DNA of 64,000 bases from Spirodela intermedia (taxonomy: Eukaryota > Streptophyta > Magnoliopsida > Alismatales > Araceae): NCBI GenBank assembly GCA_902729315.2, contig LR746276.1, positions 6,385,169-6,449,168 of the forward strand, in the 5' to 3' direction. Position 1 is the first letter of the stretch. Each line of letters starts with the position of its first letter. The translations under genes and the position numbers were made by a program. A model generated the notes under the pieces. That model did not search any database. It saw only the letters and a list, made by a program, of their open reading frames with translations, and had not been told where the DNA came from. Below, piece by piece: positions 37,445 to 57,641 of the stretch.

Positions 37445-37651
37445 GGTCGTCAGGCAATGGTCTTGAAATGGCAGAATTAACGAATAAAGAACAGTAAGCG
37501 AATTTGGTAATCCACGGTAGGATCGAAAAAAAAATCTAGGATTATCAGCATGGGCCTGCTCAGTTCACGGCCAATTGGTCTTAAATTGGAAGACCCAGCA
37601 TCTCTAGCAAACACAGAATGAAGAAGCAGAGAAGTATAAAAGACTGTCAGA
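35969..37651. other. Intergenic between tail-to-tail MYB3R and DUF1644 genes
   Basis: Holds the MYB3R 3' UTR and much simple sequence. There is a TA run at about 36077-36091, CT runs at about 36249-36280 and 36679-36742, a CAT run at about 36931-36957, and GA runs at 37051-37085 and 37406-37441. The DUF1644 3' UTR or a 3' intron lies at its right end. No further gene is seen. Confidence 0.55.
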
Positions 37652-38542
37652 TCAAGGACCACTCACTAACCTGCTGTGGCTCGAGCCTCCCCTGGATTGG
37701 ATAGCAACAGCGTTTGTCCCGGTCAACTCGTCATCGGTCTCGTCAAACCTGAAGTCAACTGTATCCACGGAGGAGGAGGAGCCCTCGTCGGCCATGGAGA
37801 CATCATAGCCACCCCGATGCTGCCCCCTCCGGGACTCCGCCACCCGGGCCCTCCGCCGGTTCCTCGAGGCCCGGAAGTTTTCAAAGACCTGATACAGGAT
37901 GCAAGACGTCCACCAGTTGCCGTCGTCCCCTGGAAAGTCCTCATACTCATCATCGCCAGTGTCGTCGTCCCCGTACTCAATAACATAGTCCCCAAGCACA
38001 ACCCCATGAGGGACCTCCGAGTGGATGGTGCTGATCACGTCAATGATCTCAGAGGACTGCTGGAAGTGCTCCCAGTCAATCTTCCGAGCGGGGTCAATCT
38101 CCGACGGCCGCGAGTGTGGGTGAACCACCCGGGCGTGCTCCTGCAGGCCAAAGTAGTCCCCCACAAAGGAGCAGTGCCTCTCCTCACAGCACCGCTGCTT
38201 ACCATTGAGCTGTGTACGGGCCTCCTCCACAACGACCCAGCCGGTCACCTCCCCTCGGCAAAGTGGGCACTTTGGCTTGCAGTCTTGGTCCCACGAACCG
38301 GCCCGGGGCAGCAGCCCATTGGCGGCCTTGAAGCGCTCGAGGCAGTTCGAGTGCGTGTGGCCTGTGTCGCACATGAACGGGCGGCATCCCTTGTCGTAGG
38401 AGGAGCACCGGAGGAGGACCCCGTTGTGAGGGAAATCCAGGCAGATCGGGCAGATCACATCCTCCCAGTTGCAGAAACTCAGCCCCAAGTCCATCGCGGA
38501 GTTGACCTGCGGCTGTCGCTGGTGGCAAGCCCCCGGCACCAT
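37652..38542 (-). CDS. DUF1644 zinc-binding protein
   Basis: A 296-codon frame starts MVPGACHQRQ at 38542. The DUF1644 core is clear: CPICLDFPHNGVLLRCSSYD, then KGCRPFMCDTGHTHSNCLER, CPLCRGEVTGWVVVEEARTQ, and HARVVHPHSRPSEIDPARKI. The regular Cys/His spacing suggests two RING-like or C2H2-like zinc sites. The acidic and Arg-rich C-terminal half is typical. Members are linked to stress responses in rice, but their biochemical role is not settled. A strong 3' splice site (CTGCCTGCAG at about 38612-38621 on this strand) precedes the frame, so the frame's extra upstream residues are doubtful and the first exon is probably non-coding. At the 3' end CACAGCAG|GTTAGTGAG could be a donor, so the last few residues are uncertain. 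Confidence 0.88.
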   Translation of the reverse strand: MVPGACHQRQPQVNSAMDLGLSFCNWEDVICPICLDFPHNGVLLRCSSYDKGCRPFMCDTGHTHSNCLERFKAANGLLPRAGSWDQDCKPKCPLCRGEVTGWVVVEEARTQLNGKQRCCEERHCSFVGDYFGLQEHARVVHPHSRPSEIDPARKIDWEHFQQSSEIIDVISTIHSEVPHGVVLGDYVIEYGDDDTGDDEYEDFPGDDGNWWTSCILYQVFENFRASRNRRRARVAESRRGQHRGGYDVSMADEGSSSSVDTVDFRFDETDDELTGTNAVAIQSRGGSSHSRLVSGP

Positions 38543-39918
38543 GGAGACCTCCTCTACATCAGCATCGCTCCAGAAGGAAACTAGCCGCAGAAAGAACGGA
38601 TGGTGTGAAACCTGCAGGCAGATCGAAGAAATGAGCACGCCCCATCAGACACGAGAGGCAAACACAAGGAACTATGTTTCATCTCGCCATTGATGACCTA
38701 AAGCAGCTACAGTCTGAACTAAACTGCCTCCAAAAGACATTGTTAATGTGTGGTTTAATCCTCCTGATCTATATTTGCACAATTTATCAAAAAATCTCCA
38801 GCAGCAGAGTTATTTCCTCTTTTTCACACATATATATCCCGATTTTTGTGGAATTTCAGAAAAAAAAAGATGGGATATGAGAAGTCCCCTTCACTCCTCA
38901 ATTTTGACCGTAGAATCATCCTGCGGATCAAAAGGAGGAGTGGGTGGGTGGGTGGGTGGAAACAGCAGAAAATTCGAGGTTTTCGGTTCATTAAGAGATA
39001 GTCTGGGGACGTCGTTCAATAGAGAAACATTGGTAAGCCAGGTAGAACAGAAATACGCGTAAAAAAATTGCATGCATAATCGGAGCCGATCTTCAGTTAA
39101 TGAGTCCACAGAGTAGGGCAACCGATGCATACAAAAGGTAATCGAATAACCTCCCCGCAAAAAGCTGATGAGCACTGGATCCACATGGCTGGGTATAGAA
39201 TCCTAGGGAAGAAACGCACCACACAGAAGAGGGCACCAAAGACTGGCAGTAACAAGATGCCTGGCGGTATATAGACGACTAGCGAGCGATATGGAGCGCT
39301 AACTCACGAAATCGGAATCGAAATTCTCAGCTGAGCTGAACAGAACTGATTATGGTGCCTGAGATTATTGCAAAAGGAAGGCCCGCCGGGAGGCAGAAAA
39401 CTTGGGAGAAAAATAGGATGAAGGTGGACGAAAGAGGGAAGAACTAAGCGGCCTGAAAGGTTGGCGACAGAAGCAAAATAGGCATCCTTCGGCCGCACAC
39501 CTGGACTCCCTATCGGTGGATGCAAGCAGCATCAGGAGTGGAGCGAAGAGGAGGCCATGAAAGAGGAAGCCCGAAATGGCCGCACCCGAAAGAACACCGC
39601 TCAGAGATGATCGGCACAAGCAGTCAAAGCACCATACGCCACATCATCTCCAAGGAAACTCGCCACCGATAGAAAGAAAAGTTCAGACGCACATAAAGGC
39701 CAAGGTGGGCCTAGTCACAAGCCCTAGAAGCAGGGAAAAAGCAGATTCCGGATGAGATGAAGCAGGAAGCTAACCTTCTCCGGCGCCCTCCCCCACGAAT
39801 CCAACCCAATCACCGCTCCCCTCTCGCTGCGTGGAGTCCTGTCCTTGCTGCGCCCCTCCTCTTCTGGCGTGCTGGGAAGGGAAAAAGGAAGGACAGACGG
39901 AAGAAAGAGAAAACTAGC

Positions 39919-39964
<46 letters not shown>

Positions 39965-41090
39965 ACTAGAGAGAGAACCTAACGACTCCCACCACCGCTC
40001 CTCCTCCCCACCTTCTGCTCTCCGTGAGAGTAGGAATTACCGATCTGGAATGACGAGACGGAATTCGCTTGCCGTTTGCAGAAACCCACAATTAATAATG
40101 TTAGTTTACGAAATACCCTCTACAAGGTCTACTTGTAGCCCTAGAAGCCGGTGCATATTTCAAATTATCTGAAATATTGAGGGGGAGGGGATTTCCCTGC
40201 GCAGATCTTTTGGGTGACCTTCTCTCAAGGCGATTTTTTTGGGGTTTTATTTAAAGTTTCCTACGAGGGAGCCGCCAGTCGCCCGCAGCCGTCGGATGAA
40301 GGTTGACTGGCCATGGGTCGTCTCCTAAAGCAGCGGCGGAAGATCAAAACAGAAAGGTATCCCCGTCAACGGCGGTTGGCGTCCATTCGCCCACCCACTT
40401 GATGCGAAATTACGACTAACAGGCCCAATGGGCCTGTCCCCAAGCGACCACACCCCTGGCCTCATCGGCCCAACACCGGTCAACCGTTAGGGGTTCTGGC
40501 CCGGCCAGCTAAATATCAGAAAGAGAGCCCATTAGCTGACTTGGAGAGCAGATGATTTGCCACGTGTACATAGTTCAATCTCATGTGGGATGACTCGACG
40601 AGGTCTCCGAGTCGAAGGCCTCGGCCAGCTCAGCGGCTCGGGGTAACCTGCCCCTCGGAGAAGACGATGTCCCGGCGGCAGCGGCCGACCTTCAACTTCC
40701 CGGAGTCTTCAACCTGCGGGCCAAAGTTCACAGATGGCCGGGGTTCATCAGTTCTGCGAGAGCAGTATAAGCCCCATGAGAAGAGTAGAGGCACTACGAC
40801 CTTAAGATCAGGAAGAAATGAAGGGAAAATAAGATAACCCAGTTGATAAATAAATATATTCCAGTAAAAGAATAATATTAATATTTTCTGCGGTCGCCTC
40901 TGGGTGTTCTTCCTAGGTTCCATCACTCTCCCGGAATTATTACCCACTTTTTTTAAGAGATAAATAATATTACCCACAATTTCCCTTGAAAAGTTCCAGA
41001 AAAGGGTTAAAGAAAAGTTGACTCTTTACCTCACCGAAGTCAAACCTTGTCAACCCACCACTCTAATAGAGTCACTGCACACCTTTTTGT
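38543..41090. other. 5' region of the DUF1644 gene and intergenic DNA
   Basis: The presumed 5' UTR intron and non-coding first exon of the DUF1644 gene lie here, probably ending near 40000. A GA run is at 39920-39957. GGCCCAATGGGCC-type site II words at about 40421-40433 and neighbouring copies suggest a promoter. No protein-coding gene is recognisable. Confidence 0.45.
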
Positions 41091-41097
41091 CCGAAGC

Positions 41098-41210
41098 AAA
41101 AAAAAAAAAAAAAAAAAAACGATAAATAACCACAGGAAGAACATAGCCACAGGATTTTATTTTTATTCTTATTCTTATTCTTATTCTTATTCTTATTCTT
41201 ATTCTTATTT
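41098..41210. repeat. A run and (TTATTC)n hexanucleotide repeat
   Basis: An A run of about 22 bases is followed, about 45 bases later, by roughly eight copies of TTATTC (about 41164-41210). Confidence 0.9.
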
Positions 41211-41513
41211 TATATAAAATGGCATTATATGAACCGCCGTGATCTATCTCTCGTACAAGCTTAGTTATGAGCTTCTGCAAGATGACAAAAGAAATGGACT
41301 GATTCTGATACATTATAAGAGAACCAGACTCATCCACATAGCGAGATAGCATTGCCTCCTGTATTTTTCAAGGTGGGATATCTCAAGGGGGAAAAGGCAA
41401 TTATTTTTTAGCATCATTCAAAACATTCCAACAAGAAAATGAAATGAACGCCCCAAATATGATAAAAAAATCAAGAAATCAGGCGCGTATTTACATGATG
41501 GGTTCGTCGTAGA

Positions 41514-42205
41514 TTATCTGTGGATCATCAGATTTACTTGATCCGATGGGCTCGTCGTACGGTGAGGGATGGGTTTCATTGCCTCCTATGAACATGCTAG
41601 AGACCGAGAAATCAAAGAAAATGACGCAGAAGCTGGCGCTTGAATGAGCCCAAAGAAGGCAGAGTTATAGTCAGAAGATGGGAGAAGTCGAACTCACCAT
41701 TCCCTTCTTCTGGTAGAAATCATTCAGAGCCCACTGGTACTTGGACTGGTTCAGCCCGAACCAGTCAGCCAAGAAGCTGTCCAAGCTCGAGTGCGCTGCC
41801 AAGGATTACCAAACCCAGTTTGAGAAGAGATCCAAGCCAAGAACGAGCGACCAGAAGATTTCCCTTCGGGTGGCAGAAGCTACCATCTTGGACCTTGGCC
41901 ACCGCATCCCAGAAAAACCCCAACCTGGGATTCGAGGGTCGGGGGCTGGGAGCAGCGACAAACTGCGGCGGCGGGACCTGAACCGGCGGAGGAGGAGACT
42001 TGGCAGGCGGAGGCGCCGCCGCACTCTTGGCGTTAGGACGAGCGGCACTCCTGGGCGCAGGCTTACAACAGTTCCCCTGAGGCTGGGGGCTCCCGGAGGG
42101 CGTCTTCGGCGTGGTCGGAGGGGTGATGAAGATGGTGTAGCTCCCAGCCTTCCGGACCACGGGCGGCGGCGTCCCTTCCCGCACCTTGGCGCCGGCGCTG
42201 GCCAT
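41514..42205 (-). CDS. Small proline-rich plant protein, function unknown
   Basis: Exon 1 is 42205-41884 and exon 2 is 41795-41698, both with good GT-AG borders and consistent phase (140 codons together). The start reads MASAGAKVREGTPPPVVRKA, followed by GSYTIFITPPTTPKT and a Pro/Ala/Lys-rich middle. The end of exon 1 joins exon 2 to give FFWDAVAKVQDAHSSLDSFL, then ADWFGLNQSKYQWALNDFYQ. That C-terminal block looks like a conserved plant-specific motif, though I cannot name the family. The last exon is uncertain. In phase, an acceptor before 41585 gives about 23 more residues ending at 41514. A different frame of the same stretch (41596-41491) looks more protein-like but does not fit the phase. 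Confidence 0.72.
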
Positions 42206-42980
42206 AGCGGGCGGCAGAGAACCAGCACCCAATACAGAAGAGAGCCCGAGCAGGCAGGCAATGGGAGGGTGAGGCCTCTCCTCCAGAACCACTCTGAGGA
42301 TCCAGAATGGGGAAGGGCGAGGTAAAGGCACCTTCCTGTTGGAGGTGGGGGGAGAATCAGGCTTTACAGCCGGCACACCTCACGCGGGGAATCCAGTTCC
42401 CAGGCCCACGCCAATCTTCAGAGCTCCACTCCGTTGAATCCGTTGGAACGACGAGAAACCAGAAGACCAGAACCCCTCCACCGGTACCCCCACCGCTGAT
42501 CAAGCCGGTATCTCCGGCGCCACCCCCTGGCTACTGTGCCGAGCTTTCTTTCCATAGTGAGGTGATGATTTACACGACCAATTCGGGCATGACGTGGCGA
42601 GTTCTCATTCGATGATGGAACCATCGCCAGACGGCTTGTGCTTACTCGCGGATAATTGTAGGCGTCCAACCAAGGGGCTTTTACAAATAGGCGGTGGCAT
42701 ATTCGTAGTTTAGAAAATGACGAGGGTGAATTTATAATCCTTCGGGTCCCGCGGTCCCTAAAGCGACAAGGATCGCCGGCGGGGTCTGGGCCGAGCGTTG
42801 ACTGTGTGGGCCCATGGGGATAAATTTTAATATAAATAATCACATGGGGAAATGAAACACGAGGGGAGGTCAGTGCTCCAGACGGCGAGGGGAAGATGGG
42901 AGTGTATGAGGGTCATTTGACGGTGCGAGGGGAACGAACACATAGGTCGCCTTCTCCGGCGACCGGCCAGCCAAGCGCCT
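42206..42980. other. Intergenic between the small gene and ZTL
   Basis: Contains the 5' flank of the proline-rich gene and the ZTL 3' UTR. Open frames here have no recognisable content. Confidence 0.5.
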
Positions 42981-51207
<8,227 letters not shown>

Positions 51208-51870
51208 ATGGAGCCTCAGGGACGTGAATCCCGCCGCCTGTACTCATTCCAACGCAACGCCGTCGTCCTCGCCAGCTTCACTCACAAGTACGTCGCCTAC
51301 TTGCTGCCGGCACTCCTCAGTGTGGGCGCAGTTGGGACCTGTAGAGAGAGAGAAGACGGAGCAGCGATGGAGAACATGGTGAGATTCATGGTGGACATGG
51401 CGCTGGCCGTCTCTGCTAATGGATTCGCATGGAGCCGCGCTTTGAAACGGAAGCTCGAGCGAGGAGCCAACGTGAAGAAGCTCTGCAACGTTAACGAAAG
51501 CTTCCTCATCTCATCTACTGATATCCTCTCCCCCTATGGAGAGATGAATGGACTTAACGTGGTGATGATGTTCAACGAGATGAGGATACTGTCGGCCATC
51601 CCCAGGCCATTGGCTCCCGTAGGTTATCGAGCGAGCGCCAAACCCAAGAAGGTAGCCGCGCGCAAAGTAGCCAGGGCGAGGAGATGTGGCTCTGTGAGAG
51701 CTCTCTACGGAGAGGACGAGGATCTGCGCCACTGCGTAAGGACCCTGAGGAGGATTCTGCCGGGGGGGAAGAGGATGGGCGTCTGCGAACTGATATGCGA
51801 GGTCGAGAGCTACGTCACTTGCCTCGAGTTGCAGGTTGGCATTCTCCAATCTCTTGTTGGGCCCCGTTAA
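51208..51870 (+). CDS. Atypical (non-basic) bHLH protein, IBH1/AIF type
   Basis: A 220-codon frame from the ATG at 51208 reads MEPQGRESRRLYSFQRNAVV. The N-terminal FTHKYVAYLLPALL and the middle AVSANGFAWSRALKRKLERG resemble the N-terminal and SRLWSRALLRR-like regions of IBH1 and AIF proteins. The C-terminal LRHCVRTLRRILPGGKRMGV, then CELICEVESYVTCLELQVGI, is the helix-loop-helix with the LVPGG-like loop and no proper basic region. Such proteins do not bind DNA. They sequester growth-promoting bHLH partners in brassinosteroid and cell-elongation control. The stretch at about residues 85-130 is not familiar. An upstream ATG at 51163 lies in another frame and could be a short uORF. A GAC trinucleotide run lies just past the stop (about 51898-51920). 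Confidence 0.8.
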   Translation: MEPQGRESRRLYSFQRNAVVLASFTHKYVAYLLPALLSVGAVGTCREREDGAAMENMVRFMVDMALAVSANGFAWSRALKRKLERGANVKKLCNVNESFLISSTDILSPYGEMNGLNVVMMFNEMRILSAIPRPLAPVGYRASAKPKKVAARKVARARRCGSVRALYGEDEDLRHCVRTLRRILPGGKRMGVCELICEVESYVTCLELQVGILQSLVGPR

Positions 51871-53546
51871 AGAATGCAGGAGGGCGAGGAGGAGAACGAC
51901 GACGACGACGACGACGATGACGACAGATGGCAATCCCAACAGGTGCCTCAGTTTTGACGTTAAGCTGCTGTAAAGCCATCTCCTTTCTTTTCTTTCTTGG
52001 AGTTTCCTAGCAGAATAGGTGAGGGTTGAATCTTCCATGTATCCGCCGCCACAGTTCAGGGTTGGTCCGAGTGGGGCTTCCTCTACACTGCGACGGGGTC
52101 TCCATCGTGTGCCCCTTAAACGTTGATCAAGCTTTTCCCCTGTGAAACCATGAAGAACCCTAACATGTAAGTGCCGGCGGGCAGGAAAAACCCGTTGCCC
52201 ATACCGGCACCGGTTCTTCCGGGCCCGTGCCTCACCATCAAAACTAGTGAAGAGAAATATGCCCTGATGGTTCAAGGTCCGTCCGGGCCGACATCTGGGT
52301 TCCGATGGGGTCCGGCCCGAAGGCTCAGGTTCCGTATTCAGCCTTCTCTTCGCCCAGAAACCCTACCTCTGCCAACTCCTCCCTCCCACCTTGCTGTGAC
52401 AAAGTTATCAACTCAATTTTGGTAATAAAATATTTATAGTTCAAGGATCAATTGCCGGCTATTCTTCGAACGTGCCAACAAAGCGGTTGCTGATCCTTGG
52501 AAGGAAGACATCAGCACGTCATCAGCATTGACCGACGTTGAAGATCCTCAGCGAGAGAGAGAGGGAAAGAAACGGATGTTCGGGGATTTGAAAAGAGAAG
52601 GCAGGGACACCATCTTGTCTGAAGTGTAGGTTGGGGTAATAAGAGGGATACAACGGCCAGCAACATAAAGTGCCATCGTCATTTCGGCGATATTAATTCC
52701 CTCAACTGTCGCGAACATGAAGACAGACTAAACAATGAGAGCCCGGGTTCAATGGTCCCTCACGAGAGTCAGAACCTTGTCACATCTCACGAAATAGTTC
52801 AGACAATAAGCTATGAGTCGACCTCACGGGACCCTAGCCCAATCAGATCCGCTGCATAGACTTCTCATCTCAGGATGGGAGGGAGAAAGACAGAAGATAG
52901 GCAGAGTCTCGCATGGACGCTCATCTGCCGATGTCGTAGTATCAAAAGAAATGAACGACGAGCTTGACAGACGGATGTTGTCACGGGACGAGGACCTTGA
53001 GATTTTGCTCTTCCGACTCCGCCCCCATGAAAGAATAGGAACCATGCTTCGTATTTATGGACGCCATTAACAACGATCTATAAGAATATGTGGACTTAAA
53101 AAGATTGAGACATTGAGAGTAGATAGTCCTATAGCTTAGAGTGTTTGTTCGACGAGGGGTGATGAATTTATTTTTTTTCTGGATTTTGACTGAATAATAT
53201 GATTGTCTTCCGTGGATATATACTGGGTGTATCCTCGATGCAGACATGGTAGTCATAAGAGTCTAAACATACTTTCCCCTCGCCCTATTTAGTGAGCCAA
53301 CAGCCCTCGTAATTCAATTTGAACGCTTCCCATCCACTTGTAGACGGTGAGGAGATCACACGCCATAGTCCATGCTTAAACTTTGTCTCTCAACACAAGG
53401 ACTTTCGACCAGTCGCCGATCCTGCACTTTCTTCATCCCGCCTCTAGCTGGAACATCATTTTGAAGCCCGAGCCTAGATGAAAGCCCAAAAGTGGTCTTC
53501 GGAACGGGGGCCTCGTGGAATCCAAGCCCACTTTGATTCAAGAAAC

Positions 53547-53578
<32 letters not shown>

Positions 53579-53889
53579 CTGTCGCGTGAGTAATCCCTAA
53601 ATCAAGAAGGTAGTTGTTTGCTTCCCGGCTGGACGTATTCTTTCGATGCTCGGCCAGTTCTTCTTTAACCCACGGGCGCTGGGCTCCCAAAGCGGCGATC
53701 TAAAAGGACGGGGGTCTGTCCCAAACTTCCAGATACCATCAGTCTCTTCTACATTGAGAATCCGAGACGCTGGAATAGTTCCAGCAGGCGCTGCTGCGCC
53801 CGTCCCGCAGTAATGAGGAGCTATTGTATGATACGAAAACCAACTCCTGTTCTAAATATAGTTGTTCGTGACCAATCAATCAATCCCAA

Positions 53890-53921
<32 letters not shown>

Positions 53922-56900
53922 CCACTCACCCACACACAAAAAAGAAGGGGCGAATGGGCGAATGGGCGAATGGTAGAAATTTGTTCAAACCCGCACGGTT
54001 TCCTGAATTTATAGACATCACACGAATCAGCCTTCTACCAGGATGATCTCCTTCATCGTTATCAGAAATCAAGGACTTATTCAGCCTTGTTGATTGAATG
54101 AGTACTTTCACACGAATCAGCCTTCCTTCGCCGAAGATCTCCGCCCCCATTTCAGAGCTGTAGAATTCGGACATCCGAGAAAATGGGGTCCCTCTTTCTT
54201 ACTCTTGATCGTCCCGTCCGCGGTCAATGGTGTGGAGACCTTGTCAGAGCTAATATATGCAAGGATGATGGCCCCTAGCGTCAGCTCCTGATGTTCTTTC
54301 TTTCAACTGTCCAGTCTCCCATCGATCCGCGTTCCCGCAGATTTCTAATATATCTGACACTCTTTCTGATGCTGTGACAAGACCAGACGGACATTCTCCG
54401 CCAAACTGCTCCTGTTGTTCGATTTCTCGGATCCAACAGCCCGACTATGGTAGTCTAAACCACCGAGACGGAGTTCAATAACTCGTTGGGCATGAAAATT
54501 GCCCAATTAATGTTGAATTTACACAACTGACGAGCCACGAGATTGCATCTTCTGTATAGAATAATACCTTTACTGGCTAGTATGAGCCCTTTTTTTCGGG
54601 GTTTTATCTATATTGAACTGTAATGAGCCTGTCGAGGAGCGGGCGGGGCCAGGCCTGTCTGCACGGGTAGGCGGGGGAAGTTTAATGCTTTGAGGTTCGT
54701 CTAGTCGTCTGGAGTGGTTGGATATTGTGGCAGTGACAGCTTTCGACGAAGGATGAGGGGTATCGCGCCGAAGAGTCTCCTTCAAAGGGTCTTAACGGGA
54801 CGCTTGAAAGAGTTAGTGCAGTCGCCGTCGCTAGTCCCGAAGGTCTCTCTCCCTCGCAATCCTTCTCTCTCTTGATGAGTGGAGAGGTCATCACGATTCT
54901 GTGGCGACCACCTTCTGCGAAGCTGTCCCTCGCGGTGACTGTTTAGCTCTCTATCTTGAAACACAGTTCTCGAAACCGATCGCCCGTCGGCTTCCGCGAG
55001 GTTTGACATTGGCAGCCGAATCATTTGCATGGATATATAATGTTAGCCGGAGGGATATATAATGTTAGTATGATGCAATACGTTATGATCTTGGGTGATC
55101 TGGGCTGAGAGGCGGAGGTCCACTCGGCGTATTGCGTACGCCCATAGAATTCAACCTAGGAAACTTCCCGCCGGCAGAAAGCTGCCTGCGAGACGAGCCA
55201 AGGGGTTTTGACCACATCTGCTTGTAGCTGCGAGGACAATAATGAAGCCGGTTTGCTGAGGGAATTGATGAGACGGTTGGAGTCCCCGCTTTACCCTGCG
55301 AGAACTAAGATTGCCTTCACCCACCCCTTTTACCGATGGAGACGGTGGTCCTGTCCTCTCTCTCTCTCTCCCCCCTCGGGGTTCTTGTGGAGGGGACCCG
55401 ACTGTTCTCGTCAAAACAGGTATGGGAGGCATGATGGCAGGACTGCCGGAGGAAAGAGCCGGTACACGTTTGTGTAGTCATAGCTAGCTCGTTTAGTGCC
55501 TTTGTATTATGAGCGATTCCTCTCTCTCTCTTCCCTACGTTTCTCTCATCTTACCCCCTCATTCTCTCTCCCTCTCTCTGTCTCTCTCCATCTCTCTTCC
55601 CTCAGATCCTCTCCACCTTTCTCTCATCTTACCCCTCTCATTCTCTCTCCCTCTCTCTGTCTCTCTCTTCCCTCCATTTCTCTCCGCCTTTCTATCAGCT
55701 TACTTCCCTCTCGCTCTCCCCAGCGAGACAATCATGCGCTCCGGGGGACATCACCCTGAATTAGTAATCAGCCTTCGTGTAGGAGAAGGAAAGCCCGAAG
55801 AGCGATTTTTTTTACCATACGGTGGCTCTGTTGCCGGGGAAATTGCCCGACGGGTTTTATTCTCACGTGGCCATCGATGAGGGTACAAAGATCCCATCTT
55901 TTAAGGGGGGGGGAGGGGAATTGCCCGACAGCATCTGCTCAGCCGAGCCCACAAGAGATGGACACGTGCAGCAGACCGTATAACATCCACAAGATCGAAC
56001 ACTCCCCCCCCTCCCCTCTCTCTCTCTCCTTCTCTCTCATGCCCCATGCACCTTCGAAAGGGAGTCTCACCCGTCGCCGACCGAGTCTAGGTCAGGAAGT
56101 CTCTCTCTCTCTCTCTCTCTCTCCGTCTTCGGGACAACAGATGGATCCTGAATAAACGGTGATCATTGGTCATAAGCCGTTCCGTCGGCGGAATGAATTA
56201 CGAATGATCCTACTCGTCGGAGGAACAGATCGGATGAACGGCCGGGAACCATGTGCTCCATCTTTGCACGTCCAAGCAAGGATACCGCAAGGAGAACCGC
56301 GTATGAAATTATCCGTTCAGTCGGACCAACTCTATTCCTCCCTCTGTCTCTCTCTGTCTCTCTATTGGACAAGGAGATTTTGATGTCGAGAGAGAGATTG
56401 GAGAGGGGCAGGGCATCGCCGACGTTTCACCTACAATACGCCATGTAGAGAACAACGTATACTCCACATTATTCCGAGGGATCGGATGCTCAGATGGAGC
56501 TCCCCGAGAGAAGGTTAACTCGCAGTGAGGCATGCAGAGAATATGACGCGTAGAGTACTCACGGCGGGTCGGCGGCAGGCGGGTCGGTGGGAAGTGGAAT
56601 TCTCTTCATCGGATAAGGCGATTCCTTTAGACGGCGGGCAATTCACAGACGATCTCTGCAACTTACCCATCGATGGTCCCGAACTCGCACAGTGATCACT
56701 CCCACCTCTCTCTCTCTTTCTCTCCCTGCTTGATCAAGAAGAAGGCCCACCGGTTCGTTGACCCACCAAACCTCCGGTGGTAGGGGTGATGCACTGGGGT
56801 TGTGATCTGAAGAGGGGGAACAGCGAACAATCAGGGCCCCACCAGGTTTTTGACTTTCCTACCGGATGTTCATTACCCCCCGCAGGACCTTCTAACCCTT

Positions 56901-57641
56901 TTAGGTTGACGCCGGCTTCCTCTGCGTAAGCTCTACAAGACGACGAAATCAGACTTCCAAACACCCCATGGGGTTTCCTTTTCCGGGATTCCTCTCATTG
57001 CTACGGTGGAAACCAGAGGAGCAGGTACAGCCCAGAGGGTGGGGTAAGCTCACGGTCAAATGGTCAAGCGATTCCGGCTAGCCATCGACGAGCTGGAGAA
57101 GCTTTTTACTGTCGTTCCATTCTCCGCCGTACAATGGAATTCTAGAGACACGCTGGTGGTACACAGAGAGCGGGAGAGAGAGAGAGTGATCGCATCCGCA
57201 GAATCACTGTCGACCGGTCTTTGTGATTTTACGTGTTGTGTTAGATGTGATCGGAGGAGGGTGTAAAACCTAGAGACGTCCCGAGAGAGAGAGAGAGCAG
57301 TGTCAGTGAGGAAAAACCGGGTCATGCATAGATTTCAGCTCTCAGGGAGAAGGACGGTAACGGGGCTCGGGGGATGGTCCTGAGAGTTCCACTCTCAATC
57401 CACCGACCAGCCTACTTTTCCCGTTCTTTTATATTTCCTTCCCGGTACTATCTGCCACGGCCGTCGTTACTTAGGCTCGTCACAATCAATCCCCGCCTCT
57501 CTCTCTCTCTCTCTCCAGTCTCTCCCTCATCGGTGGACCATGCTCACCGCCGATGCCTTCGCTTCTTTTCTTCTCTGAAAAGTGGGTCTGAGAAGTCTGC
57601 TTCGCTTCTATCCCATTGTTGATTCCTGTTTCCCGAAGAAG
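51871..57641. other. Intergenic, unique and microsatellite-rich
   Basis: About 5.8 kb without a recognisable gene. It holds GA or CT runs at about 53552-53578, 53897-53922, 56100-56125 and 57497-57514. The 17-bp word CACACGAATCAGCCTTC occurs near 54017 and again near 54110. The right end is the SPL8 promoter and 5' UTR, with a possible TATA at about 57428. Confidence 0.5.
55537..55670. repeat. Duplicated pyrimidine-rich segment of about 78 bp
   Basis: The segment starting TTTCTCTCATCTTACCCC and running through CTCTCTGTCTCTCT occurs twice, at about 55540 and 55617, almost identical. It is a tandem duplication within CT-rich DNA. Confidence 0.75.

Noticed and set aside
37676-38584. 302-codon plus-strand frame
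   Set aside because: Antisense to the DUF1644 gene.
51511-52275. 254-codon minus-strand frame
   Set aside because: Mostly antisense to the HLH gene, with a valine run from the GAC repeat.
52813-53070. 85-codon plus-strand frame
   Set aside because: No recognisable motif and no supporting promoter or splice context.
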